A stretch of DNA of 64,000 nucleotides from Chloroflexi bacterium UBA4730 (GTDB lineage Bacteria; Chloroflexota; Limnocylindria; P2-11E): assembly GCA_002404155.1 (NCBI GenBank), contig DHJC01000007.1, forward strand, positions 104,220-168,219, read 5' to 3'. Shown in pieces: positions 17,067-25,921 of the stretch. The notes beneath the pieces were generated by a model, which ran no database searches, had not been told where the DNA came from, and worked only from the letters and a program-made list of their open reading frames with translations. The stretch's first letter is position 1. Each line of letters opens with the position of its first letter. The translations under genes were made by a program, and so were the position numbers.

Positions 17067-18233
17067 ATGCGGCGCGTCTATCTCGACCATGCCGCCACGA
17101 CTCCGGTCGACCCGGAGGTCGCGGAGTTCATGGCGCAGGTCCTCACCGAGGTCCCCGGGAATCCTTCGAGCATCTATGCCGAGGGGCGGCAGGCCCGCGC
17201 CCTCGTGGACCGATCGCGCGAGGAGGTCGCAGCGGCGATCGGGGCCGAGCCGGCAGAGATCGTCTTCACCTCAGGTGGCACGGAGGCGGACAACCTCGCG
17301 CTCCGCGGCGTGCTGAAGGCGCGCGAAGGCGAGGCCGACGGCATCGTGACCACGGCGATCGAGCATCACGCCGTGCTCGACACGGCGCACGACCTCGAGG
17401 CGCACGGTCAGGCACGGGTCACGGTGCTCGCGGTCGATCGCGACGGTCGCGTGTCCCCGGACGCGGTGCGCGCCGCGATCGACGATCGCACGGCGCTCGT
17501 TTCTGTGATGCACGGCAATAACGAGATCGGGACGCTGCAGCCGATCGCGGCGATTGGCACGCTGTGCCGCGAGGCCGGGGTCACTTTCCACAGCGACGCG
17601 GTCCAGACCGTCGGCGCGCTCGAGATCGACGTGCGCGTCCTCCCGGTGGATCTGCTCAGCGTGAACGCGCACAAGTTCTATGGACCGAAGGGGGTCGGCG
17701 CGCTCTACGTCCGCACGGGCACCCGCATCGCGACGGTGCAGACCGGCGGCGGGCAGGAGAAGGGGCGTCGCACCGGAACGGAGAACGTCGCGGGCGTCGT
17801 CGGCCTCGGCGCGGCGATGCGCATCGCGGTCGCGAGGCGCGCCGCGGAGTCGGCACGGCAGGGCGTGCTGCGGGACCGGCTCATCGCCGGCATTGCGTCG
17901 CGGATCCCGGACGCCACGCTCACCGGCCACCCCATTGAGCGGCTCCCGAACAATGCCTCGTTCTGCTTCCGCGGGACGCAAGGGGAAGCGCTCGTCGTCT
18001 CGCTCGACCTCGAGGGCTTCAGCGTCTCGAGCGGATCGGCGTGCACGAGCGGCAGCACTGACCCGTCGCACGTACTGCTGGCACTCGGCCTCGAGCGCGA
18101 TCTGGCGCAGGGCTCGCTGCGGCTCACCATCGGTCGCGATACGACGACCGCCGACATCGACCGGCTGCTCGACGCGCTTCCGCCGATCGTCGCCCGCCTC
18201 CGCACCGCCTCCGGCGCCGCCGTCCCCGCGTGA
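17067..18233 (+). CDS. iscS: Cysteine desulfurase
   Basis: 388-residue PLP enzyme that removes sulfur from cysteine for Fe-S clusters and tRNA thiolation. It shows YLDHAATTPVDP at the N-terminus, FTSGGTEADNLAL, the PLP lysine K202 in NAHKFYGPKG, and the persulfide cysteine C326 in SSGSACTSGS. The next two genes are a scaffold protein and the tRNA 2-thiouridylase MnmA, so this copy serves both cluster assembly and tRNA modification. Confidence 0.95.
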   Translation: MRRVYLDHAATTPVDPEVAEFMAQVLTEVPGNPSSIYAEGRQARALVDRSREEVAAAIGAEPAEIVFTSGGTEADNLALRGVLKAREGEADGIVTTAIEHHAVLDTAHDLEAHGQARVTVLAVDRDGRVSPDAVRAAIDDRTALVSVMHGNNEIGTLQPIAAIGTLCREAGVTFHSDAVQTVGALEIDVRVLPVDLLSVNAHKFYGPKGVGALYVRTGTRIATVQTGGGQEKGRRTGTENVAGVVGLGAAMRIAVARRAAESARQGVLRDRLIAGIASRIPDATLTGHPIERLPNNASFCFRGTQGEALVVSLDLEGFSVSSGSACTSGSTDPSHVLLALGLERDLAQGSLRLTIGRDTTTADIDRLLDALPPIVARLRTASGAAVPA

Positions 18234-18616
18234 ACGAGCCCGATCACTACACCGACCGGGCCCTCGACCACCTCACGCGGTCGCGGAACGCGGGCACGCT
18301 TTCCGGTCCGAGCGGCACCGGGGCGGACGCGAATCCGTCGTGCGGCGATCGCACCACCATCACCGTGGCCATCTCCGATGGCCACGTCCAAGAGGTGCGG
18401 TTCCGCACCTTCGGCTGCACGGCCGCGATCGCGTCGGCATCGGTCCTCACCGAGCTCGCGGCCGGGTTAGCCGTCGAAGAGGCCGCGCGGCTCGAGCCCG
18501 CCGACATCTTGAACGCGCTCGGCGGGCTGCCGCCGCGAAAAGAGGCGTGCGCGTTGATGGCGATCGGCGCGCTCAGAGGCGCGCTGGTCGACGCGCGCGT
18601 CAGGGCGACGGCGTGA
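18230..18616 (+). CDS. iscU: Fe-S cluster scaffold protein (IscU/SufU type)
   Basis: 128 residues with the three cluster/zinc cysteines of the scaffold family: C38 in NPSCGD (with D40), C63 in FGCTAAIASAS and C107 in KEACAL. It receives persulfide sulfur from the adjacent desulfurase. It overlaps iscS and mnmA by 4 bp each, so all three are translated together. Confidence 0.92.
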   Translation: MNEPDHYTDRALDHLTRSRNAGTLSGPSGTGADANPSCGDRTTITVAISDGHVQEVRFRTFGCTAAIASASVLTELAAGLAVEEAARLEPADILNALGGLPPRKEACALMAIGALRGALVDARVRATA

Positions 18617-19698
18617 GCGATCGCGTGTTCGTGGCGATGAGCGGCGGTGTGGATTCGGCGCTGGCCGCGGCCCTCCTCTGTGAGCGCGGCGAAGAGGTCG
18701 TCGGGGTCTGGATGCGGCTCACTCCCGGTGGCACCTCGAGTGACGCGCCGCGCTGCTGTGGGACGGACGAGGCCGGGGAGGACGCGCGACGCGCGGCCGC
18801 ACACCTCGGGATCCCGTTCTACGCCCTCGACTACGCCGAGGTGTTCGGTCGCGAGGTCGTGGATCGATTCGTCCGCTCATATGCGGCCGGCGAGACGCCC
18901 AACCCGTGCGTCGCCTGCAATGGCTACGTGAAGTTCGAGGCACTCCTCGGGGACGTGACTCGGAAATTCGGCGCGTCGCGGCTCGCGACCGGTCACTACG
19001 CCCGGGTCGCCACCGACCCGTCCGGGCGGCGCCGGCTGCTCCGGGCGCGCGACGCGAACAAGGACCAGTCGTACGCCCTCTACATGCTCGGCCAGCGGGA
19101 GCTCGCGTCGCTGGAGCTTCCCATCGGGGAGCTGGCCGACAAGGGCGAGACCCGGACCCTCGCCGCGCGGTTCGGGCTGCCGAACGCGGCGAAGGCCGAG
19201 AGCATGGACATCTGCTTCATCGGCGGCGACTACCGGGAGTTCGTGCGGGAGCGCGCGCCTGAGGCGTTCGTGGCCGGGCCGATCGAGCGCGCGGACGGCA
19301 GGGTCATCGGAGCGCACGCCGGAGTCGGCGGCCTCACCGTCGGCCAGCGCGCCGGCGTCGGCGTGGCGACGGGCGAGCGGCTCTACGTCCTGCGGCTCGA
19401 GCCGGAGCGAGGCGTCGCCGTCGTCGGGCGCAAGGATGAGATCGCGGCCCGGACCTACGCGCTCCGCGACGTGAGCTTCACCGCGGACACCCCGCCCGGC
19501 CCGATCTTCCCCGCGGACGCCGTCCTCCGGTATCGGGGCACGCCGCTTGCCGCCGAGGTCCGCATGTCGATGGACCGCAGCACCGCCGTCCTCCAGCTTG
19601 CCGCGGCTGCCCTCGTGGCGCCGGGCCAGGCGGCCGTCTTGTACCGCGATGACGAGGTCATCGGCGGAGGCGTGGTCGACCGCGCGCTCGCGGACTAA
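18613..19698 (+). CDS. mnmA: tRNA 2-thiouridylase
   Basis: 361-residue enzyme that thiolates U34 of tRNA Lys/Glu/Gln. The ATP pyrophosphatase P-loop is SGGVDS (10-15). The catalytic cysteine C102 is in NPCVACNGYVKF and the second, C201, is in MDICFIGGDY. GTG 18613 overlaps iscU by 4 bp. Linkage to iscS supplies the sulfur donor. Confidence 0.95.
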   Translation: MSDRVFVAMSGGVDSALAAALLCERGEEVVGVWMRLTPGGTSSDAPRCCGTDEAGEDARRAAAHLGIPFYALDYAEVFGREVVDRFVRSYAAGETPNPCVACNGYVKFEALLGDVTRKFGASRLATGHYARVATDPSGRRRLLRARDANKDQSYALYMLGQRELASLELPIGELADKGETRTLAARFGLPNAAKAESMDICFIGGDYREFVRERAPEAFVAGPIERADGRVIGAHAGVGGLTVGQRAGVGVATGERLYVLRLEPERGVAVVGRKDEIAARTYALRDVSFTADTPPGPIFPADAVLRYRGTPLAAEVRMSMDRSTAVLQLAAAALVAPGQAAVLYRDDEVIGGGVVDRALAD

Positions 19699-19708
19699 CT
19701 AGGCCCCG

Positions 19709-21127
19709 GTGCGCGTCCTGATCCGTCTGGTCGCCATCACCCTCGCCGGATCCGCCCTCTATTACGCGGGGCTGGTGAACACCATGGTCATCGAGCGGCC
19801 GAGCGCGTACGGGGCGGTCCTCGTCGTCGTCGGCATCGGGGCGAGCATCGCGATGCTCGTCCTCTCCCTCATCGGCGATGGCCGGGGCGAGGCACGCACG
19901 CCACCGGTCCGTCGCTATGTGCGGCTACATCGGATCGCGTGGCTCGTGGTCTGCGGCATGGCGCTCGTGGGGGCGTCGTCGCTGCTCGCCGCCCCGCACC
20001 AGCACTCGTCGGACTGGACGCCGTACCACAACGACGCGATCGCGTTGAACGAATGCGCCGCTCGACTGTTGCTCGACGGTCGCGATCCGTACGCGGAGCT
20101 CGACGTGTACACCTGCTACGCGCGGTTGGGGATCGGCCCGGACCGGACGACCCCGTTGCGACAGGGTCTGTTCGCCCGCGACGGCAACTACCCGAGTGAC
20201 AGCGAGCTCGAGACCGTGTGGGCCAGCCAGAGCCACGCCAGCCAACAGAACATCGAGTTCGAGTCGAAGCCGTCGTATCCGGCGCTCTCGTTCGTGCTCA
20301 TCGCGCCGTGGGTCGCGCTCGGGTGGGACACGAATGTTCTCTATCTGCTGTGCCTCGGCGCCGCGATGGTGCTCGTGCTGCTTCGTGCGCCCGCAGGGCT
20401 GCGCCCGTTCGTGCTCACCGGCCTGCTCGGCGCGGCGAGTCTCGCGGCCTTCACGGTGGGCGGGAGCGCCGACCTCTTGTACGCGTTGCCCCTCGTCGCG
20501 GCCTGGCTCTGGCGCGAGAAGCGCTGGAGTGGACTGCTCTTCGGCGTGGCCTGCGCGACGAAGCAGATCGCGTGGTTCTTCGGGCCGTTCTATCTGATCG
20601 CTATCGCGACTCGCCAGGGTTGGAAGGTCGCCCTCCGGAAGGGTGCGGAGGCGGCCGCGGTCTTCGCGATGACGAACCTCCCGTTCATCATCGCGGACCC
20701 CCACGCCTGGCTCGCCGGGGTCACCGCCCCGCTCGCCGATCCGATGTTCCCGCGTGGCGCGGGCATCATCTTCCTGGTGCTGAACGACGTCCTGCCGCTC
20801 TGGGCTCCGCCCGTCTACACGGCCGTCGAGGCGGCGGCGTTCGTGGTCTGCCTGGCTGCCGCGTGGCGGGCGCGTCGCTCGAGCCCCGAGGTCGGCGTGG
20901 TGCTCGCGACGCTGCCGCTCTTCTTCGCCTACCGGAGCCTGTTCTCCTATTTCTTCCTGCTGCCACTCTTTGCCTTCGCGGCACTCGTTCGCATGCCGGT
21001 CGGGGAGCTCGACCCGGAGCTCGCTCGGGCGTCGGGTGCCGTCACGCTCTTCGCCCTGCCGTCGCCGCTCCGGCGCGCGCGCCGCCGGGCCACAGCCCCC
21101 GCGGGTGCCCCGGCCGCGGCGGACTGA
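19709..21127 (+). CDS. Multi-pass membrane protein, GT-C/glycosyltransferase-87-like
   Basis: 472 residues, roughly 10-12 hydrophobic helices. The first periplasmic loop contains DWTPYHNDAIALNECAARLLLDGRDPYAE, which has the acidic first-loop look of polyprenyl-phosphate-sugar-dependent GT-C enzymes, and the protein keeps repeated Trp/Pro-rich helix ends (FGVACATKQIAWFFGPFYLI). It probably transfers a sugar at the outer face of the membrane, though the catalytic residue is not proven. The C-terminus is an Arg/Ala-rich cytoplasmic tail. Confidence 0.65.
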   Translation: MRVLIRLVAITLAGSALYYAGLVNTMVIERPSAYGAVLVVVGIGASIAMLVLSLIGDGRGEARTPPVRRYVRLHRIAWLVVCGMALVGASSLLAAPHQHSSDWTPYHNDAIALNECAARLLLDGRDPYAELDVYTCYARLGIGPDRTTPLRQGLFARDGNYPSDSELETVWASQSHASQQNIEFESKPSYPALSFVLIAPWVALGWDTNVLYLLCLGAAMVLVLLRAPAGLRPFVLTGLLGAASLAAFTVGGSADLLYALPLVAAWLWREKRWSGLLFGVACATKQIAWFFGPFYLIAIATRQGWKVALRKGAEAAAVFAMTNLPFIIADPHAWLAGVTAPLADPMFPRGAGIIFLVLNDVLPLWAPPVYTAVEAAAFVVCLAAAWRARRSSPEVGVVLATLPLFFAYRSLFSYFFLLPLFAFAALVRMPVGELDPELARASGAVTLFALPSPLRRARRRATAPAGAPAAAD

Positions 21128-21143
21128 CCTGCCGCCGGCCCTC

Positions 21144-21383
21144 GTGCCGCTCGCGCTCGTCGCCGTCGGCGTCCCCGCAGCGATCCGCGCCCTGCTCGGT
21201 CGTCCGAAGGGCATGGCGGCGGCGTGGATCCTGTCGGCGGCGGCGGTCCTCGCGGCCCAGACGATCGGCGAGATCGCCGGCTGGCGGACGGGTACGCTCG
21301 GAGAGGCGCAGGTACTGTTCGCCTGCGCTGGCGCGGCTCTTGCCTCGGTAGCGGTCGCGGTCCTAGAAGGACTTAGGGAGTAA
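21144..21383 (+). CDS. Small membrane protein
   Basis: About 79 residues from GTG 21144 (a CTG at 21129 would add five). Three hydrophobic stretches (VPLALVAVGVPAAIRALL, AAAWILSAAAVLAAQTIG, VLFACAGAALASVAVAVLEGL). It sits between the GT-C-like gene and a YtxH-like gene with almost no gaps. Function not recognised. Confidence 0.5.
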   Translation: MPLALVAVGVPAAIRALLGRPKGMAAAWILSAAAVLAAQTIGEIAGWRTGTLGEAQVLFACAGAALASVAVAVLEGLRE

Positions 21384-21388
21384 CGGAA

Positions 21389-21658
21389 ATGGGTTTCGTA
21401 CTTGGCCTCTTGCTCGGCGCGGTCGGAGCGCTGCTCTACGCGCCGAAGGCTGGCGACAACATGCGCGAGGAGCTCCAGCTCCGCGCGGACGAGCTGAAGA
21501 AGCGCGCCGACGAGCTCCAGCGCATCGCGCAGAAGATCGCTGACGACGTGTCCGTCAAGGGACGCGAGGTCATCGAGGGCGCGAAGAAGGAGTGGGACAG
21601 CGCGGGCAGCGGGCGATCGGGCGGCACGTCCGGAGGGGGCGCCTCCAAGTCCAGCTGA
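21389..21658 (+). CDS. YtxH-like envelope/stress protein
   Basis: 89 residues: a glycine-rich N-terminal membrane helix GFVLGLLLGAVGALLYAPKAG, then a charged amphipathic coil (MREELQLRADELKKRADELQ) and a Ser/Gly-rich tail. This layout is that of YtxH-domain proteins. A GGGAG-like ribosome site lies a few bases upstream of the ATG. Confidence 0.75.
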   Translation: MGFVLGLLLGAVGALLYAPKAGDNMREELQLRADELKKRADELQRIAQKIADDVSVKGREVIEGAKKEWDSAGSGRSGGTSGGGASKSS

Positions 21659-21887
21659 TATAGCTCCTTGTCAGAGGGTTCATCCTGAAGTGGACCCTCG
21701 CGGGGAGACCGACATTCAGCTATCCGGCTCGACCGTTGGGACTAGTGTGCGGCCCTCGCATTCCGTTCGGGAACGGTGATCGGGACCCTGTGGCGGCCGT
21801 TGGCCGACCAGTGATCGGGCATCAGCAGGCGTCGGACGGAAGCAGCGAGCTCCTCGGGGTCGAAATGATCGCGTGGGAGGACCTCGA
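21659..21887 (+). ncRNA. Left-end non-coding region of IS110, candidate bridge RNA
   Basis: 229 bp without a credible gene, directly upstream of the recombinase. In IS110-group elements this position encodes the structured bridge RNA that pairs with donor and target DNA. No structure was computed here; the call rests on family knowledge and position. Confidence 0.35.
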
Positions 21888-23069
21888 ATGCAGACCATCG
21901 GCATCGACGTCGGCAAGCGCCAGCACATCGCGGCGATCTGTCACCAGGGCGAACGGGAGGCCCGCAAGGCGGTGCTGCGCTTCAGTACGGACCGCGCGGG
22001 CCTTGGGCAACTCGAGGATTGGCTCGCCCGCCAGGGCCAGATCACCCGGGCGGTCCTGGAGTCGAGCGGCCACTATCACCTGAACCTCGCCGCGGCGCTC
22101 CAACGCCAGGGCGTCCCGGTCGCAGTGGTGAACCCGATCGAGTCCAAGTACTTCGGCAAGCGGCGGCTCCAGCGGACCACGAGCGATCCGGCCGACGCGC
22201 GCACACGTGCGCTCCTGGCGATGGTCGACCAGCCCGAGATCCGTGACGTCCTCACCGGCGCCGAGCTGCGCGAGGCCGCGCGCTTCGCGATGGCCCTGGT
22301 CGACGAACGCGGTCGGGTCTGCCAGAAGATCACCCGCCTGCTCGAGCTCGGGTTCCCTGAGCTCGAGCAGGCGTACGACGATCCGACCTGCACGAGCGCC
22401 CTCGCGGTGCTCCGGCAGGCCCCGACCGCGAGCGCGGTCGCGCGCAAGCGCCCAGCGACGCTCGCTCTGGCAGCCCGACCGGGCGGCGGCCGGGCGATCG
22501 GCGCGAAGAAGGCCGCCCAGATCCAGGACCTGGCGCGGGCGACGATCGCGGCTCCTGAGCTTGCCGCCCAGATCGGCTTCCAGATGCGGCTGCGGATCGC
22601 CCAGTACGACCTCCTCACCGCGCAGATCGCCGAGGCCGAGGCCCACCTTGCGACGCTCCTTGACGGCGAGCTCGTCCGGCGGCTCCGGACGATCCCCGGG
22701 GTCGGGCCAGCGATCTGCGCCACGCTCATCGCCGAGATCGGCGACATCCGCCGGTTCGAGCGGTTCGACCAGCTCGTCGCGTACATCGGGGTCCATCCGG
22801 CCGAGAAGAGCTCCGGCCAGAAGGGCGCCAACCCCGAGACGAGCTGGCGGATGAGCAAGGCCGGCAACGCGTATCTGCGCACCGCGCTCTATCAGCTGGC
22901 GATCGTCGGGATCCGGCACAACCCGATCATCCGGGCCCACTACGCCCGCAAGCGCGCGCAAGGGAAGTCGAAGGTGAACGCGGTCGGCCACTGCATGAAG
23001 AAGGGGCTCGCGATCGTCTGGGGCGTCTGGCGGAGCGGCGAGGACTTCGCCGCTCCGGAGACACCTTGA
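21888..23069 (+). CDS. IS110-family transposase (DEDD recombinase)
   Basis: 393 residues from ATG 21888. The N-terminal RuvC-like DEDD domain shows IGIDVGKRQHIAAI, an acidic VLESSGHYH and DPADARTRALLAM. The C-terminal helix-hairpin-helix and Tnp_20 region shows LRTIPGVGPAICATLIAEIGD, then MSKAGNAYLRTALYQLA with the conserved serine of the RMSKxGN segment. The frame is intact, so the element could be active. A GTG at 21873 would add five residues. Confidence 0.92.
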   Translation: MQTIGIDVGKRQHIAAICHQGEREARKAVLRFSTDRAGLGQLEDWLARQGQITRAVLESSGHYHLNLAAALQRQGVPVAVVNPIESKYFGKRRLQRTTSDPADARTRALLAMVDQPEIRDVLTGAELREAARFAMALVDERGRVCQKITRLLELGFPELEQAYDDPTCTSALAVLRQAPTASAVARKRPATLALAARPGGGRAIGAKKAAQIQDLARATIAAPELAAQIGFQMRLRIAQYDLLTAQIAEAEAHLATLLDGELVRRLRTIPGVGPAICATLIAEIGDIRRFERFDQLVAYIGVHPAEKSSGQKGANPETSWRMSKAGNAYLRTALYQLAIVGIRHNPIIRAHYARKRAQGKSKVNAVGHCMKKGLAIVWGVWRSGEDFAAPETP

Positions 23070-23099
23070 CAACTACCTATGGGACCTAGTCCTGCTCGA

Positions 23100-23118
23100 T
23101 CTCGCGCTTCGCGCGAGA
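23100..23118. other. Stem-loop in the IS110 right flank
   Basis: TCTCGCG-CTTCG-CGCGAGA, a perfect 7-bp stem (extendable by one pair) about 30 bp after the transposase stop. It has no U-tract, so it is not a standard intrinsic terminator. It may be part of the element's right-end structure. Confidence 0.5.
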
Positions 23119-23257
23119 AGGCCCAGGCTGGTGGATGGTCGCGCGCGCGGCAACGCCGCGCTCGCTCGCAGTCGCGTCCTTTATGCTTTTCGGCGGGGAA
23201 CGCGGGAGCCGGTCGACCGACCGTGACCCGCGTTTTTCGTTATGAAGGGATAGGGCA

Positions 23258-25921
23258 GTAGACAGCCAGACGATCCGCGAGCGGTTCATCAAGTTCTTCG
23301 AGGAGAAGGGTCACCACCGCCTGCCCAGCGCGCCCCTCGTCCTGAAGGATGACCCGAGCGTCCTCTTCACCAGCGCCGGGATGCAGCCGATCGTCCCGTA
23401 CTTCCTCGGGAAGAAGCAGCCGCCGGCGAAGCGGCTGGTCTCGGTCCAGAAGTGCTTCCGGACCACGGACCTCGACGTCGTGGGGACGGATACCTACCAC
23501 AACACCTTCTTCGAGATGCTTGGGAACTTCGCGATCGGCGACTACTGGAAGAAGGAAGCGATCGCGTGGGGCTGGGAGCTCCTCACGACGCAGTTCGAGA
23601 TCGACCCGAAGACCCTCGTCGCGACGATCTACTTCGACGACGACGAGGCGTTCGATATCTGGACGAAGGAGCTGAAGCTGCTCCCCCCGGAGAAGGTCTT
23701 CCGGCTGGGCAACCTCGCGAAGGGCGACGACACGAACTTCTGGTCTCCGGGGCCGACCGGCCTCTGCGGTCCGTGCAGCGAGGTCTTCGTCGACCGCGGT
23801 CCACAGCCGAACGCGCCGCCGCACACGTGCGACCCGGGCGAGAGCTGCGGCCGCTACCTCGAGATCTGGAACTTCGTGTTCCAGCAATACGACCGCAAGG
23901 AGGACGGCACGCTGGTCCCGCTGTCGAAGCGGAACATCGACACTGGCGCCGGCCTCGAGCGGACGTCGCAGGTCCTCCAGGGCGTCACGGACACCTTCAA
24001 GACCGATCTCTTCAAGCCGCTGATGAAGAAGATCGAGACGCTGACCGGATCGACGTACGGGGACGACAACGCCCGTGACGTCTCGATGCGCGTCGTTGCC
24101 GAGCATGCGCGCGCCGCGGCGTTCCTCATCGCGGACGGGATCGCGCCGTCGAACGAGAACCGCGGCTACGTCCTCCGCCGCCTCATCCGCCGGGCGGCGC
24201 TCCACGCACGACGGCTCGACCTCAAGACCGGAGCGATCACCCAGGTCGCCGGCGAGGTCGTGAAGTCGATGCAGAAGCACTACCACGAGCTCACGTCGGC
24301 GCGGGAGCGCATCGCCGAAACGATCGGTGCTGAGGAGGAGAAGTTCGAGCGCACGCTCACGACCGGGATGGAGCAGCTGACCATTGCGATCGCCGCCGCG
24401 AAGGACGGTCGCCGGACCGAGATCGATGGCGACACCGCGTTCCGGCTATACGACACGTTCGGCTTCCCGATGGAGATGACCCGAGAGCTCGTGACCGCAG
24501 CGGGGATCGGCGTGGACGAGGGCGGCTTCAAACGGCTCCTCGATGCGCAGCGCCAGCGCGGCCGCGCGGCCGCGAAGTTCTCGCAGGACGCGATGCGCTT
24601 CGGCCAGTTCTATGCCGATCTCCACGAGACGGAGGGCCTCGCGAGCACGTTCAGCGGGTACACCGAGCTCGCCTCCGATGCCGTCATCCGCGCGCTCGTC
24701 ATCGGTGGCAAGCGCGCGGACGAGGCGCGCGAGGGTCAGGATGTCGAGATCGTTCTCGACCGCACTCCTTTTTATCCAGAAGGCGGCGGCCAGGTCGGCG
24801 ACCGCGGGGACATCACCACCTCCGAAGGCCGGGCGCTCGTGGCGGATACGCAGACGGCGGCGGCGGCGGTCATCGTGATGAGTGCCAAAGTGGTGGACGG
24901 CGTGCTGCGCACCGGCGCGACGGCGCGCGCGCAGGTCGACGAGGAGTCGCGACGCCACACGATGCGCAACCACACCGCGACGCATCTGCTGCATGCGACG
25001 CTGCGCCGCCTCTTCGGCGAGGACGTCCATCAGGCGGGCTCGCTCGTCCACGCGCCCAACCTGCGGTTCGACTTCACGTTCGGGCGCGCGCTCACCGCCG
25101 AAGAGCTGCGGCGCGTCGAGGAGGAAGTGAACGATGCGATCCTCACGAATGCCAGCGTCCACGCACAGGCGATGCCCTTGCAGGACGCACTCGCGTCTGG
25201 CGCGACCCACCTCTTCGACGAGAAGTACGGCGATGAGGTGCGGGTCGTCGAGGCCGGGCCGACGTCACGGGAGCTGTGCGGTGGCACGCACTGTCATTGC
25301 ACCGGCGACATCGGTCTCTTCCTGATCACGAAGGAGGAGTCCATCGGCACCGGGGTGCGCCGCATCGAGGCGGTCACCGGCGAGGGCGCCCTCCGCGAGG
25401 TGCACGAGATGCGTGACCGGGTCGATCGTGCCGCCGCGGCGCTGAAGGTGCCGCCGGCGCGACTCCCCGAGGCCGTGACGCAGCTCGCCGAGTCGCGCGA
25501 GCGTCTCGAGAAGCAGCTTGCGTCGCTGCAGAAGAGCGGGGTGGATCAGACCGCGAACGCGCTCGTCGCCAAGGCCGAGACGCTGAACGGCGCGAAGCTT
25601 GTCGTGGTCGATGTCGGCGATTACGACCAGCAGATCCTGCGTGGCCTCGCCGACCGCGTGCGTGACGGCCTCGGCACGGGCGTGACGGTGCTCGGCTCGA
25701 CCCACGCCGGCCGCCCGGGGCTCGCGATCGCGGTGAGCAAAGATCTCACCGAGCGCGTGCACGCGGGGAACCTCGTGAAGGAGCTCGCAACGATCATCGG
25801 TGGCAGCGGTGGCGGTCCGGCCAACAGCGCGACCGGCGGCGGGAAGGACGCCGCGCGCCTGGGCGATGCCCTCGACGCGGGGGCGCGGGCCGTGCGCGAA
25901 AAGCTCGGAGGGCGTGGCTAG
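23258..25921 (+). CDS. alaS: Alanyl-tRNA synthetase, no canonical start codon
   Basis: About 887 residues, full family length. Class II core: LFTSAGMQPIVPYFLG, the GPTGLCGPCSEVFVDRG loop and NIDTGAGLERTSQVLQG. The editing domain has HTATHLLHA and ELCGGTHCHC zinc ligands, and a glycine-rich C-terminal IGGSGGGPANSATGGG is present. The natural N-terminus (DSQTIRERFIKFFEEKGH) begins at 23261, but the frame back to the TGA at 23243 contains no ATG, GTG or TTG. The codon at the expected position (23258-23260), about 7 bases after AAGGGA, is GTA. See findings. Confidence 0.9.
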   Translation, partial: VDSQTIRERFIKFFEEKGHHRLPSAPLVLKDDPSVLFTSAGMQPIVPYFLGKKQPPAKRLVSVQKCFRTTDLDVVGTDTYHNTFFEMLGNFAIGDYWKKEAIAWGWELLTTQFEIDPKTLVATIYFDDDEAFDIWTKELKLLPPEKVFRLGNLAKGDDTNFWSPGPTGLCGPCSEVFVDRGPQPNAPPHTCDPGESCGRYLEIWNFVFQQYDRKEDGTLVPLSKRNIDTGAGLERTSQVLQGVTDTFKTDLFKPLMKKIETLTGSTYGDDNARDVSMRVVAEHARAAAFLIADGIAPSNENRGYVLRRLIRRAALHARRLDLKTGAITQVAGEVVKSMQKHYHELTSARERIAETIGAEEEKFERTLTTGMEQLTIAIAAAKDGRRTEIDGDTAFRLYDTFGFPMEMTRELVTAAGIGVDEGGFKRLLDAQRQRGRAAAKFSQDAMRFGQFYADLHETEGLASTFSGYTELASDAVIRALVIGGKRADEAREGQDVEIVLDRTPFYPEGGGQVGDRGDITTSEGRALVADTQTAAAAVIVMSAKVVDGVLRTGATARAQVDEESRRHTMRNHTATHLLHATLRRLFGEDVHQAGSLVHAPNLRFDFTFGRALTAEELRRVEEEVNDAILTNASVHAQAMPLQDALASGATHLFDEKYGDEVRVVEAGPTSRELCGGTHCHCTGDIGLFLITKEESIGTGVRRIEAVTGEGALREVHEMRDRVDRAAAALKVPPARLPEAVTQLAESRERLEKQLASLQKSGVDQTANALVAKAETLNGAKLVVVDVGDYDQQILRGLADRVRDGLGTGVTVLGSTHAGRPGLAIAVSKDLTERVHAGNLVKELATIIGGSGGGPANSATGGGKDAARLGDALDAGARAVREKLGGRG

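Larger units (their letters stand above)
21659..23243 (+). mobile_element. IS110-family insertion sequence (ends not resolved)
   Basis: A single DEDD recombinase gene flanked by 229 bp of non-coding DNA on the left and about 170 bp on the right, set between the YtxH-like gene and alaS. IS110 elements lack terminal inverted repeats and cut at a short core, so the ends cannot be placed without an empty site for comparison. The stated limits are the outer bounds set by neighbouring genes. Confidence 0.7.
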
